A program made the translations under genes and the position numbers. This document shows, piece by piece, positions 25,049-34,062 of a stretch of DNA of 64,000 nucleotides. Location: the NCBI RefSeq assembly GCF_041154385.1, contig NZ_AP028929.1, positions 806,001-870,000 on the forward strand. Reading direction: 5' to 3'. Origin of the DNA: Streptococcus sp. SN-1. Lineage in GTDB: Bacteria; Bacillota; Bacilli; Lactobacillales; Streptococcaceae. The notes beneath the pieces were generated by a model. That model did not search any database. It worked only from the letters and a program-made list of their open reading frames with translations, and had not been told where the DNA came from. How positions within the stretch are numbered: the stretch's first letter is position 1; every line of letters starts with the position of its first letter.

Positions 25049-26101
25049 ATGAACAAGAAACAATGGCTAGGCCTTGGTCTAGTTGCAGTGGCAGCAGTTG
25101 GACTTGCTGCATGTGGTAACCGCTCTTCTCGTAAGGCAGATTCATCTTCTGATGTGAAGACAAAAGCAGCAATCGTCACTGATACTGGTGGTGTTGATGA
25201 CAAATCATTCAACCAATCAGCTTGGGAAGGTTTGCAGGCTTGGGGTAAAGAACACAACCTTTCAAAAGATAAAGGTTTCACTTACTTCCAATCAACAAGT
25301 GAGGCTGACTATGCTAACAACTTGCAACAAGCGGCTGGAAGTTACAACCTAATCTTCGGTGTTGGTTTTGCCCTTCACAATGCAGTTAAAGATGCAGCAG
25401 AAGAGCATGCTGATTTGAACTATGTTTTGATTGATGATGTGATTAAAGATAAAAAGAATGTTGCTAGTGTAACATTTGCTGATAATGAATCTGCTTACCT
25501 CGCAGGTGTGGCTGCAGCAAAAACAACTAAGACAAAACAAGTTGGTTTTGTAGGTGGTATGGAATCAGAAGTTATCTCTCGTTTTGAAGCAGGATTCAAG
25601 GCTGGTGTTGCGTCAGTAGACCCATCTATCAAAGTACAAGTTGACTACGCTGGTTCATTTGGTGATGCTGCTAAAGGTAAAACAATTGCAGCCGCACAAT
25701 ACGCAGCTGGTGCAGATATTGTTTACCAAGTAGCTGGTGGTACAGGTGCAGGTGTCTTTGCAGAAGCAAAATCACTTAACGAAAGCCGTCCTGAAAATGA
25801 AAAAGTTTGGGTTATCGGTGTTGACCGTGACCAAGAAGCAGAAGGTAAATACACTTCTAAAGATGGTAAAGAATCAAACTTTGTTCTTGTATCTACTTTG
25901 AAACAAGTTGGTACAACTGTAAAAGATATTTCTAACAAGGCAGAAAAAGGTGAATTCCCTGGCGGTCAAGTGATCGTTTACTCATTGAAAGATAAAGGGG
26001 TTGACTTGGCAGTGACAAACCTTTCAGAAGAAGGTAAAAAAGCTGTCGAAGATGCTAAAGCTAAAATCCTTGATGGAAGCGTAAAAGTTCCTGAAAAATA
26101 A
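25049..26101 (+). CDS. pnrA: Nucleoside-binding lipoprotein (BMP family, PnrA type)
   Basis: A 350-aa lipoprotein, the substrate-binding part of a nucleoside ABC importer. The N terminus MNKKQWLGLGLVAVAAVGLAAC ends in the lipobox LAAC. BMP motifs: VTDTGGVDDKSFNQSAWEGL, GVGFALHNAV, NESAYLAGVAAA, GGMESEVISRFEAGF and GVDRDQ. The frame opens at 24977, but AGGAGG before the ATG at 25049 fixes the start. The 5' region (24960-25048) includes a TGCAAC/GTTGCA hairpin. The pneumococcal homologue PnrA binds purine and pyrimidine nucleosides. Confidence 0.93.
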   Translation: MNKKQWLGLGLVAVAAVGLAACGNRSSRKADSSSDVKTKAAIVTDTGGVDDKSFNQSAWEGLQAWGKEHNLSKDKGFTYFQSTSEADYANNLQQAAGSYNLIFGVGFALHNAVKDAAEEHADLNYVLIDDVIKDKKNVASVTFADNESAYLAGVAAAKTTKTKQVGFVGGMESEVISRFEAGFKAGVASVDPSIKVQVDYAGSFGDAAKGKTIAAAQYAAGADIVYQVAGGTGAGVFAEAKSLNESRPENEKVWVIGVDRDQEAEGKYTSKDGKESNFVLVSTLKQVGTTVKDISNKAEKGEFPGGQVIVYSLKDKGVDLAVTNLSEEGKKAVEDAKAKILDGSVKVPEK

Positions 26102-26121
26102 TGGATGGAAGTTATTTCTTA

Positions 26122-26204
26122 GGAAGCGGCCATCGGCCGCTTTTTAAGAGTTGAGACAAAGTCATTTTGTCTCAGTAAAGCTTGCTACTAGACAAATTAG
26201 CAAG
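26122..26204 (+). terminator. Run of three hairpins between pnrA and its ATPase gene
   Basis: AAGCGGCC/GGCCGCTT followed by TTT (26124-26146) looks like a true terminator. Then come GAGACAAA/TTTTGTCTC (26153-26173) and CTTGCTA/TAGCAAG (26181-26204, then TTTTATT). Partial termination here would give more binding protein than membrane complex, as is usual for ABC importers (inference). Confidence 0.7.
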
Positions 26205-26243
26205 TTTTATTGAAATAAAATAAGACTCTGAAAGGAAGAGCAC

Positions 26244-27779
26244 ATGGCACACGAAAATGTCATTGAGATGCGTGATATTACCAAGGTGTTTGGTGAATTT
26301 GTTGCCAACGACAAAATCAACCTGCACCTACGAAAAGGTGAAATTCATGCACTTTTAGGAGAAAATGGGGCTGGTAAGTCCACGCTCATGAACATGTTAG
26401 CAGGGCTTCTTGAACCAACCAGTGGTGAAATCGCGGTCAACGGTCAAGTTGTCAACCTCGACTCACCATCTAAAGCAGCTAGCTTGGGAATTGGAATGGT
26501 TCACCAGCACTTTATGTTGGTAGAAGCCTTCACAGTGGCTGAAAACATCATTTTAGGTAGTGAATTGACTAAAAATGGTGTGCTAGATATCGCTGGAGCT
26601 AGCAAAGAAATCAAGGCTCTTTCTGAACGTTACGGCTTAGCTGTTGATCCTTCTGCTAAGGTGGCAGATATCTCAGTTGGAGCCCAACAACGTGTAGAAA
26701 TTTTAAAAACCCTTTATCGGGGGGCTGATATCCTTATTTTTGACGAACCAACGGCTGTCTTGACTCCATCAGAAATTGATGAGTTGATGGCTATTATGAA
26801 AAATCTTGTCAAAGAAGGAAAATCAATTATCTTGATCACCCACAAGTTAGACGAGATTCGCGCAGTTTCTGACCGCGTTACAGTTATACGTCGTGGGAAA
26901 TCAATTGAAACTGTAGAAATCGCAGGGGCTACCAATGCTGATTTGGCAGAAATGATGGTAGGACGTTCTGTTTCCTTTAAAACAGAGAAACAAGCCTCTC
27001 AACCAAAAGAAGTGGTCATGTCTATCAAAGATTTGGTGGTCAATGAAAACCGTGGTGTTCCAGCTGTTAAAAATCTGTCCTTGGATGTTCGTGCTGGAGA
27101 GATTGTTGGGATTGCGGGGATTGATGGAAATGGTCAATCTGAATTGATTCAAGCCATCACAGGTCTTCGCAAGGTTGAATCTGGTAGCATTGAGCTAAAA
27201 GGAGATTCAATTGTAGGCTTGCATCCACGACAAATTACTGAACTAAGCGTGGGGCACGTTCCAGAAGACCGTCACCGTGATGGCTTGATTTTGGAAATGA
27301 TGATTTCTGAAAATATTGCCCTTCAAACCTACTATAAAGAACCACATAGTAAAAATGGAATTTTGAACTATTCAAATATTACTTCTTATGCTAAAAAGCT
27401 AATGGAAGAGTTTGATGTTCGTGCTGCCAGCGAATTTGTTCCTGCAGCTGCACTCTCAGGAGGAAATCAACAAAAAGCAATTATTGCTCGTGAAATTGAT
27501 CGTGATCCTGATCTCCTTATCGTCAGCCAGCCAACTCGTGGGTTGGATGTCGGTGCCATTGAATATATCCACAAGCGCTTGATTGAAGAGCGTGATAATG
27601 GCAAGGCTGTCCTTGTTGTCAGCTTTGAATTGGACGAGATTTTAAACGTCTCAGATCGTATTGCCGTTATCCACGATGGGAAGATTCAAGGTATTGTATC
27701 ACCAGAAACAACCAATAAACAAGAACTTGGTGTCTTGATGGCTGGTGGAAACTTGGGAAAGGAGAAGAGTGATGTCTAA
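26244..27779 (+). CDS. Nucleoside ABC transporter ATP-binding protein (two ABC domains)
   Basis: A 511-aa fused double ATPase of the sugar/nucleoside (CUT2-like) class. N-terminal domain: Walker A GENGAGKST, Q loop in MVHQHFMLVEAFTVAENI, signature ISVGAQQRVEILKTL, Walker B ILIFDEPTAVLT. C-terminal domain: degenerate Walker A GIDGNGQSE, signature LSGGNQQKAIIAREI and VSQPTRGLDVG. The degenerate second domain is normal for the family. It energises uptake with PnrA and the two following permeases. Confidence 0.94.
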   Translation: MAHENVIEMRDITKVFGEFVANDKINLHLRKGEIHALLGENGAGKSTLMNMLAGLLEPTSGEIAVNGQVVNLDSPSKAASLGIGMVHQHFMLVEAFTVAENIILGSELTKNGVLDIAGASKEIKALSERYGLAVDPSAKVADISVGAQQRVEILKTLYRGADILIFDEPTAVLTPSEIDELMAIMKNLVKEGKSIILITHKLDEIRAVSDRVTVIRRGKSIETVEIAGATNADLAEMMVGRSVSFKTEKQASQPKEVVMSIKDLVVNENRGVPAVKNLSLDVRAGEIVGIAGIDGNGQSELIQAITGLRKVESGSIELKGDSIVGLHPRQITELSVGHVPEDRHRDGLILEMMISENIALQTYYKEPHSKNGILNYSNITSYAKKLMEEFDVRAASEFVPAAALSGGNQQKAIIAREIDRDPDLLIVSQPTRGLDVGAIEYIHKRLIEERDNGKAVLVVSFELDEILNVSDRIAVIHDGKIQGIVSPETTNKQELGVLMAGGNLGKEKSDV

Positions 27780-28830
27780 AAAATTACAACAAATTTCGGT
27801 TCCCTTGATTTCTGTCTTCCTAGGAATTTTACTTGGAGCCATTGTCATGTGGATCTTCGGTTATGATGCTATTTGGGGCTACGAAGAATTGTTCTACACA
27901 GCCTTTGGTAGCCTGCGTGGGATTGGAGAAATCTTCCGTGCTATGGGGCCTCTAATCTTGATTGCTCTTGGTTTTGCCGTTGCCAGTCGTGCAGGTTTCT
28001 TTAACGTCGGGCTTCCTGGTCAGGCCTTGGCTGGTTGGATTCTCAGTGGTTGGTTTGCCTTGTCGCATCCAGATATGCCACGTCCCTTGATGATTCTAGC
28101 AACCATCGTGATTGCCTTGATTGCAGGAGGGATTGTCGGTGCGATTCCAGGTATTCTTAGAGCCTATCTAGGGACGTCAGAGGTTATCGTAACCATTATG
28201 ATGAACTACATCGTATTGTATGTAGGGAATGCCTTTATCCATGCCTTCCCTAAAGACTTTATGCAAAGTACAGATTCGACGATTCGTGTCGGGGCTAATG
28301 CAACCTATCAGACACCTTGGTTGGCTGAGTTAACTGGTAACTCGCGGATGAATATTGGTATTTTCTTTGCAATCATTGCCGTTGCAGTCATTTGGTTCAT
28401 GCTTAAGAAAACAACTCTTGGTTTTGAAATCCGTGCGGTTGGTCTTAATCCACATGCTTCAGAATATGCTGGTATTTCTGCAAAAAGAACGATTATCCTA
28501 TCAATGATTATTTCAGGTGCCTTGGCAGGTCTTGGTGGAGCTGTTGAAGGACTTGGAACCTTCCAGAACGTTTATGTTCAGGGGGCGTCATTAGCTGTCG
28601 GGTTTAACGGGATGGCGGTTAGTCTGCTTGCGGCAAACTCACCAATTGGTATTCTCTTTGCAGCCTTCCTATTTGGTGTTCTCCAAGTTGGAGCCCCTGG
28701 TATGAATGCGGCGCAGGTACCGTCTGAGCTTGTCAGCATTGTAACAGCGTCTATTATCTTCTTTGTCAGTGTTCATTACCTTATCGAACGCTTTGTCAAA
28801 CCGAAAAAACAAGTTAAAGGAGGTAAGTAA
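27772..28830 (+). CDS. Nucleoside ABC transporter permease, first subunit
   Basis: A 352-aa membrane protein of the BPD_transp_2 (branched-chain/ribose/nucleoside) family with about ten spans. Landmarks: GFAVASRAGFFNVGLPGQALAG, GTSEVIVTIMMNYI, RAVGLNPHASEYAGI (ATPase-docking loop) and GLGGAVEGLG. The start used is the ATG at 27772 overlapping the ATPase stop, with AAGGAG upstream; the frame is open from 27745. It pairs with the next permease as a heterodimer. Confidence 0.92.
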   Translation: MSKKLQQISVPLISVFLGILLGAIVMWIFGYDAIWGYEELFYTAFGSLRGIGEIFRAMGPLILIALGFAVASRAGFFNVGLPGQALAGWILSGWFALSHPDMPRPLMILATIVIALIAGGIVGAIPGILRAYLGTSEVIVTIMMNYIVLYVGNAFIHAFPKDFMQSTDSTIRVGANATYQTPWLAELTGNSRMNIGIFFAIIAVAVIWFMLKKTTLGFEIRAVGLNPHASEYAGISAKRTIILSMIISGALAGLGGAVEGLGTFQNVYVQGASLAVGFNGMAVSLLAANSPIGILFAAFLFGVLQVGAPGMNAAQVPSELVSIVTASIIFFVSVHYLIERFVKPKKQVKGGK

Positions 28831-28832
28831 AG

Positions 28833-29789
28833 ATGTCTATTACAACCTTGCTCACCCTCTTGGTGTCTTCTATGCTGATTTACTCAGCACCCCTCATCTT
28901 TACAAGTATCGGTGGTGTTTTCTCTGAACGTGGTGGTGTGGTAAACGTCGGCCTTGAAGGAATTATGGTTATGGGTGCCTTTTCTGGAGTAGTCTTTAAC
29001 CTTGAATTTGCAGAACAATTTGGAGCAGCAACTCCTTGGTTATCCTTGCTTGTAGCAGGATTGGTTGGTGGTCTCTTCTCTATTATCCACGCAGCAGCAA
29101 CGGTTCATTTCCGTGCAGACCATGTTGTCAGCGGTACGGTATTGAACTTGATGGCGCCAGCCTTGGCTGTTTTCTTGGTGAAAGTGCTTTATAATAAAGG
29201 ACAAACAGATAACTTAAGTCAGACTTTTGGACGCTTTGATTTCCCAGTCTTGGCCAATATTCCAGTTATCGGTGATATCTTCTTCAAGTCAACTAGTTTA
29301 CTCGGTTATCTGGCCATTGCCTTCTCTTTCCTTGCTTGGTTTATCCTCTTCAAGACCCGTTTTGGTCTTCGTCTCCGCTCTGTCGGTGAACACCCTCAAG
29401 CAGCGGATACCTTGGGAATCAATGTCTACAAGATGAGATATTTAGGGGTTATTATTTCAGGTTTCCTAGGTGGAATTGGCGGAGCGATTTATGCTCAATC
29501 CATCTCAGTTAACTTCTCAGTGACAACTATTGTTGGACCTGGATTTATCGCCCTTGCTGCGATGATCTTTGGGAAATGGAATCCAATCGGAGCTATGTTA
29601 TCTAGTCTCTTCTTTGGACTTTCACAAAGTTTGGCTGTTATCGGATCTCAATTGCCGTTCCTACAAGGAGTGCCTACGGTTTATCTTCAAATCGCACCTT
29701 ATGTCTTGACAATTCTTGTCTTGGCAGCCTTCTTTGGAAAAGCAGTCGCACCAAAAGCAGATGGTATCAACTATATCAAATCAAAATAA
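28833..29789 (+). CDS. Nucleoside ABC transporter permease, second subunit
   Basis: A 318-aa BPD_transp_2 permease with about nine spans. Landmarks: GGVFSERGGVVNVGLEGIMVMGAFS, DHVVSGTVLNLMAP, RSVGEHPQAADTLGIN (docking loop) and GGIGGAIYAQS. It starts 2 bp after the previous gene, with AAAGGAGG inside that gene's end. It is the last gene before a terminator, closing the nucleoside uptake and salvage operon. Confidence 0.93.
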   Translation: MSITTLLTLLVSSMLIYSAPLIFTSIGGVFSERGGVVNVGLEGIMVMGAFSGVVFNLEFAEQFGAATPWLSLLVAGLVGGLFSIIHAAATVHFRADHVVSGTVLNLMAPALAVFLVKVLYNKGQTDNLSQTFGRFDFPVLANIPVIGDIFFKSTSLLGYLAIAFSFLAWFILFKTRFGLRLRSVGEHPQAADTLGINVYKMRYLGVIISGFLGGIGGAIYAQSISVNFSVTTIVGPGFIALAAMIFGKWNPIGAMLSSLFFGLSQSLAVIGSQLPFLQGVPTVYLQIAPYVLTILVLAAFFGKAVAPKADGINYIKSK

Positions 29790-29798
29790 GCATACAAA

Positions 29799-29834
29799 AA
29801 AACGTCAGTTCTGTTCAAACTGGCGTTTATTTTT
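29799..29834 (+). terminator. Terminator between the nucleoside importer and plsY
   Basis: AAACGTCAGTT and AACTGGCGTTT pair (one G-U) around CTGTTCA, followed by ATTTTTT. It overlaps the end of plsY on the other strand and can serve both. Confidence 0.85.
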
Positions 29835-30468
29835 TAGGATGTTGGTTGGTTAGGTTCAATCCCCAAGGAACAAGATTTTCAGTCTTATTCTGGATACGTG
29901 TGATATTATCCTTATGCCGAATGATAATCAAACTAGCCAGTGCTAAGATAATAGCGATGAAGAGAGGGTCATAATTGCTCAGGATAAAACCAAAAAGTGG
30001 AAAGAGTAGAACTCCGATGACAGCCGCGATAGATGCTGTGACACTAGATAGCGAAATCATACTACCAAGATAGAGGGTTCCAAAGAAAACAACTGCAAGG
30101 TAGAGGCAGAAGACAGGCGCAAATCCGAAAATCACTCCCGCACTGGTTGCGACAGCCTTACCACCCTTAAATCCTGCAAAGATAGGGAAGGTATGTCCAA
30201 TGACAGCCAAAAGTCCAAAGATAAGAGGCGAAACACCTTGAAGATGAAACATAATCGGAAGCAGTGTTGCTAGGGTTCCTTTGAAAAAGTCAATCACAAA
30301 GGTCGCCATACCTGCTTTCTTGCCTAAAATGCGGAAGGTATTGGTTGTTCCTGTGTTACCAGAACCATGCTCTCGCAGATTTGTCTGAAAGAAAATTTGT
30401 CCAATCCAGAGACCAGACGGAATCGAACCCAGCAGATAGGCTAGGATTAATAAAACTATTGTAATCAT
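29827..30468 (-). CDS. plsY: Glycerol-3-phosphate acyltransferase PlsY
   Basis: A 213-aa membrane enzyme that acylates glycerol-3-phosphate with acyl-phosphate, the first step of phospholipid synthesis. It has five predicted spans. Conserved loops: [37 protein letters not shown] and [18 protein letters not shown]. Length and motif order fit the PlsY family. It is divergent from parE; the intergenic space holds both promoters. Confidence 0.95.
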   Translation of the reverse strand: MITIVLLILAYLLGSIPSGLWIGQIFFQTNLREHGSGNTGTTNTFRILGKKAGMATFVIDFFKGTLATLLPIMFHLQGVSPLIFGLLAVIGHTFPIFAGFKGGKAVATSAGVIFGFAPVFCLYLAVVFFGTLYLGSMISLSSVTASIAAVIGVLLFPLFGFILSNYDPLFIAIILALASLIIIRHKDNITRIQNKTENLVPWGLNLTNQHPKK

Positions 30469-30545
30469 ACTCCTATTATATCATGAAATGAAGAAGAAAG
30501 GCAGAGAATCTCTTCTGAAATTGTTACATCGGAGAAAGAAAAATT

Positions 30546-30574
30546 TTGCAAAATCCTTGGAAAACTTGTAGAAT
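30546..30574 (+). promoter_or_regulatory. parE promoter
   Basis: -35 TTGCAA and -10 TAGAAT, 17 bp apart. TAGGAGG precedes the GTG start at 30604. Confidence 0.6.
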
Positions 30575-30603
30575 AGTAAAGATGAACGAATAGGAGGTTC
30601 CTT

Positions 30604-32547
30604 GTGTCAAAAAAGGAAATCAATATTAACAATTATAATGATGACGCCATTCAGGTGCTAGAAGGGTTGGATGCGGTTCGAAAACGTCCAGGGATGTATA
30701 TCGGATCGACCGATGGGGCAGGTCTCCATCACCTAGTCTGGGAAATCGTCGACAATGCAGTTGATGAGGCTTTGTCTGGATTTGGTGACCGTATTGATGT
30801 CACCATCAATAAAGATGGCAGTTTAACGGTTCAAGACCATGGTCGTGGGATGCCGACGGGTATGCATGCTATGGGAATCCCAACAGTTGAGGTTATCTTT
30901 ACCATTCTTCACGCCGGAGGGAAATTCGGTCAGGGTGGCTACAAGACATCTGGTGGTCTCCACGGGGTTGGTTCTTCTGTTGTAAATGCTCTGTCTAGTT
31001 GGCTGGAGGTTGAAATCACCCGTGATGGTGCAATCTACAAGCAACGTTTTGAAAATGGTGGAAAACCTGTCATGACTTTGAAGAAAATCGGTACAGCGCC
31101 TAAGTCTAAAACAGGTACCAAGGTTACTTTTATGCCTGATGCGACCATCTTTTCTACGACAGACTTCAAGTACAATACCATCTCAGAGCGTCTTAATGAA
31201 TCAGCCTTTCTCTTGAAAAATGTGACCTTGTCTCTAACGGATAAACGCACAGATGAGTCTGTTGAGTTTCACTATGAAAATGGGGTACAAGACTTTGTTT
31301 CTTATCTGAACGAAGACAAGGAGACCTTGACGCCAGTTCTGTACTTTGAAGGGGAAGACAATGGTTTTCAAGTGGAAGTAGCGCTTCAGTACAATGATGG
31401 ATTTTCAGATAACATCTTGTCCTTTGTTAATAATGTTCGCACCAAGGACGGTGGAACGCATGAGACAGGACTCAAGTCTGCTATCACTAAGGTCATGAAT
31501 GACTATGCGCGTAAGACGGGACTTCTCAAGGAAAAAGATAAAAACCTTGAAGGTTCAGACTATCGTGAGGGACTAGCGGCCGTTCTTTCTATCTTGGTTC
31601 CTGAAGAACACCTCCAGTTTGAAGGACAGACCAAGGACAAACTAGGAAGTCCACTAGCTCGCCCAGTTGTGGATGGCATTGTGGCGGATAAGTTGACCTT
31701 CTTTCTTATGGAAAATGGTGAATTGGCTTCTAACCTCATCCGCAAGGCTATCAAGGCGCGTGATGCTCGTGAAGCGGCACGTAAGGCGCGTGATGAGAGC
31801 CGAAATGGTAAGAAAAATAAAAAAGACAAGGGCTTGCTGTCTGGGAAATTGACCCCAGCTCAGTCTAAGAATCCAGCTAAGAATGAACTCTATCTAGTCG
31901 AGGGAGATTCTGCCGGAGGTTCTGCCAAACAAGGCCGTGACCGCAAGTTCCAGGCTATTCTACCTCTTCGTGGTAAGGTTATCAATACAGCCAAGGCCAA
32001 GATGTCGGATATCCTCAAAAATGAAGAAATCAACACCATGATTTATACCATTGGTGCGGGTGTGGGGGCTGACTTCTCTATTGAAGATGCCAACTATGAT
32101 AAGATCATTATCATGACCGATGCGGATACCGACGGTGCCCATATTCAAACCCTTCTCTTGACATTTTTCTACCGTTATATGCGTCCGCTAGTTGAGGCAG
32201 GACATGTCTATATTGCCCTTCCGCCTCTTTACAAGATGTCAAAAGGGAAAGGCAAGAAAGAAGAAGTGGCCTATGCTTGGACGGACGGAGAACTAGAAGA
32301 ACTCCGCAAACAGTTTGGTAAAGGTGCTACACTCCAACGTTATAAAGGTCTTGGTGAGATGAATGCGGATCAACTCTGGGAAACAACTATGAACCCAGAA
32401 ACGCGTACCCTTATCCGTGTCACTATCGAAGACCTAGCACGCGCAGAACGCCGCGTCAATGTCCTCATGGGTGACAAGGTCGAACCACGCCGTAAGTGGA
32501 TTGAGGATAATGTCAGGTTTACGCTGGAAGAAGCGACAGTGTTTTAA
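30604..32547 (+). CDS. parE: DNA topoisomerase IV subunit B
   Basis: A 647-aa ATPase subunit of topoisomerase IV, which unlinks daughter chromosomes. GHKL ATP site: EIVDNAVDEALSG, DHGRGMPTG, LHAGGKFGQGGYKTSGGLHGVGSSVVNALS. Toprim metal site: EGDSAGGSAKQGRDRKFQAI and DADTDGAHI, with QRYKGLGEMNADQLWETTM. Start is GTG with a strong ribosome site. The quinolone-region motif EGDSAGG is unaltered. parC follows 1.9 kb later after an insertion of two genes and repeats. Confidence 0.97.
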   Translation: MSKKEININNYNDDAIQVLEGLDAVRKRPGMYIGSTDGAGLHHLVWEIVDNAVDEALSGFGDRIDVTINKDGSLTVQDHGRGMPTGMHAMGIPTVEVIFTILHAGGKFGQGGYKTSGGLHGVGSSVVNALSSWLEVEITRDGAIYKQRFENGGKPVMTLKKIGTAPKSKTGTKVTFMPDATIFSTTDFKYNTISERLNESAFLLKNVTLSLTDKRTDESVEFHYENGVQDFVSYLNEDKETLTPVLYFEGEDNGFQVEVALQYNDGFSDNILSFVNNVRTKDGGTHETGLKSAITKVMNDYARKTGLLKEKDKNLEGSDYREGLAAVLSILVPEEHLQFEGQTKDKLGSPLARPVVDGIVADKLTFFLMENGELASNLIRKAIKARDAREAARKARDESRNGKKNKKDKGLLSGKLTPAQSKNPAKNELYLVEGDSAGGSAKQGRDRKFQAILPLRGKVINTAKAKMSDILKNEEINTMIYTIGAGVGADFSIEDANYDKIIIMTDADTDGAHIQTLLLTFFYRYMRPLVEAGHVYIALPPLYKMSKGKGKKEEVAYAWTDGELEELRKQFGKGATLQRYKGLGEMNADQLWETTMNPETRTLIRVTIEDLARAERRVNVLMGDKVEPRRKWIEDNVRFTLEEATVF

Positions 32548-32574
32548 GTCACTTTTTAATGAATGGGTATCAAC

Positions 32575-33396
32575 ATGAGAGCTGAAACAGAAATGCTAGA
32601 TCTGATTTTACAGACTGCCAAAACTTTACAAGTCAAAGCTGTCGCTATGTCTGGTTCACGGACAAACCAAAAGACTTCAAAAGACGAGTTTCAAGATTAT
32701 GATGTAGTCTATGTTGTAGAGAATCTGGACGAGCTGATTACAGATTTATCTTGGTTGGACCGGTTTGGCAAACGCATTATTGAGCAAGAAGTCACCCTTG
32801 GTCACCGTCGCCTATATCTCATGCTTTTTGAAGATGGCAATCGGATTGATTTGGCCCTCTGCCCCAAAGACCGCATTAAAGAGTGGGTGGATAGTGAGGC
32901 AGGATTCACCGTTTTAGAAGATCCTAATGGTTTGTTTGAACTTTATTCACCGAGTCCTCAACGCTTTTGGACAAATCCAGCTAGTGCGATAGATTTTGAA
33001 AATGCCTGCAATGAATTTTGGTGGGTGTCAGCCTACGTTGTCAAAGGGATTTGTAGGAATCAGCTCATCTATGCTATTGATCATCTCTACGGCATTTGTC
33101 AACAAGAATTCTTGAAAATTTTGGCTTGGCAGGTTGCAAGTGCTAGGGGGAAAGTCGATATCGGCAAGAACTACAAGTACCTCTTTCAGTATTTGCCTGC
33201 TGAGAAAGAATTCTCAAATCTGCTTGATTTTTCAAGTATAGAGAAACTCAGCCAGTCTTTATTGGCTACGATGCAACTTTTCCATAGAGAAGCTCAAAGA
33301 CTTGCTCAAAAGCTGGGATTTGACTACGATAAAGAAGTGGCTGAGAAGATGATTGAGTATGCTGAGGAAAGAATGAAGAAGTTTGGGAATAACTAG
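32575..33396 (+). CDS. ANT(6)/AadK-like aminoglycoside nucleotidyltransferase family protein
   Basis: A 273-aa protein of the streptomycin 6-adenylyltransferase family. The family N terminus RAETEMLDLILQTA, the nucleotidyltransferase motif GSR...DEFQDYDVVYVV (metal-binding Asp pair), YLMLFEDGNRIDLALCP and NEFWWVSAYVVKGICRNQLIYAIDH are all present. Activity on streptomycin is not guaranteed; chromosomal members are often silent or weak. The ATG at 32575 gives the family start, although an in-frame ATG at 32563 exists. It is an accessory gene between parE and parC. Confidence 0.85.
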   Translation: MRAETEMLDLILQTAKTLQVKAVAMSGSRTNQKTSKDEFQDYDVVYVVENLDELITDLSWLDRFGKRIIEQEVTLGHRRLYLMLFEDGNRIDLALCPKDRIKEWVDSEAGFTVLEDPNGLFELYSPSPQRFWTNPASAIDFENACNEFWWVSAYVVKGICRNQLIYAIDHLYGICQQEFLKILAWQVASARGKVDIGKNYKYLFQYLPAEKEFSNLLDFSSIEKLSQSLLATMQLFHREAQRLAQKLGFDYDKEVAEKMIEYAEERMKKFGNN

Positions 33397-33425
33397 AAAA
33401 ATGAAAAAGCGAGAGGAGAAGACTC

Positions 33426-33986
33426 ATGATTGAAAAAGTGGAACGCCTCATTACAGAGATTAATCGTATTCATCAAGAATATTCTAAAGATTATTTTGAA
33501 ACGGGTAAGGTGGAAAAAATCAATCTCAAGCATACCTTTTCAAAAGTTCCGACGAAAGCGATTTTGGCCTACCGTCTGAATTTACATGAGTCAATTAATG
33601 ACTATCTGATGAAAGCGGATGTCCAAGATATTGCCTATGTTTATCGTGTCAAAACTTCTGAGTCTATTTTAGATAAAATTACACGTTTTTCAGAGCGTCA
33701 AGAGGGCTATCCAGTTAATTCAATTCTTAATGATGTTTTTGGTGCTCGTATGATTTTAAGTTCCAAAGAGATAGCTCAAGTCATGGATAAATTAGATGAT
33801 TGGCAAGAGATTTACGGACTAAAAAACTGGTATTTACGTGATAAAGATGGCTATGTCGGTATTCATATCTATTTTAAAAATAAAAGTAATTTTTATTACC
33901 CATGGGAACTTCAACTTTGGGATAAGAAAGATGTAGATAGTAATATCGCCAGCCATATCAAGTATAAACGAGGATTTGTGGAGTAG
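33426..33986 (+). CDS. Small RelA/SpoT-fold protein (putative alarmone synthetase or relative)
   Basis: A 186-aa stand-alone RelA/SpoT nucleotidyltransferase domain with no HD hydrolase and no regulatory domain. Motifs: YRVKTSESILDKITRF (74-88, ATP-binding basic residues), NDVFGARMIL (Asp103, Gly106, Arg108), DGYVGIHIYF (Tyr143, His147) and WELQLWD (Glu161, Gln163). The catalytic residues appear intact. It is shorter than RelP/RelQ-type synthetases and has a distinct sequence. It could make (p)ppGpp-like nucleotides, or belong to the toxSAS group that acts on tRNA or makes toxic nucleotides; no obvious antitoxin gene is adjacent. Confidence 0.78.
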   Translation: MIEKVERLITEINRIHQEYSKDYFETGKVEKINLKHTFSKVPTKAILAYRLNLHESINDYLMKADVQDIAYVYRVKTSESILDKITRFSERQEGYPVNSILNDVFGARMILSSKEIAQVMDKLDDWQEIYGLKNWYLRDKDGYVGIHIYFKNKSNFYYPWELQLWDKKDVDSNIASHIKYKRGFVE

Positions 33987-34062
33987 ACTTTTCAAGTGGA
34001 AACGACGATACAGGAATTGGATGAAATTCACTTACTCTATATTTTTTCTTTTTCCATAGTAT

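Noticed and set aside
25049..26101. Longer PnrA start at 24977
   Set aside because: It would add 24 residues before a perfect lipoprotein signal and lacks a ribosome site; AGGAGG supports 25049.
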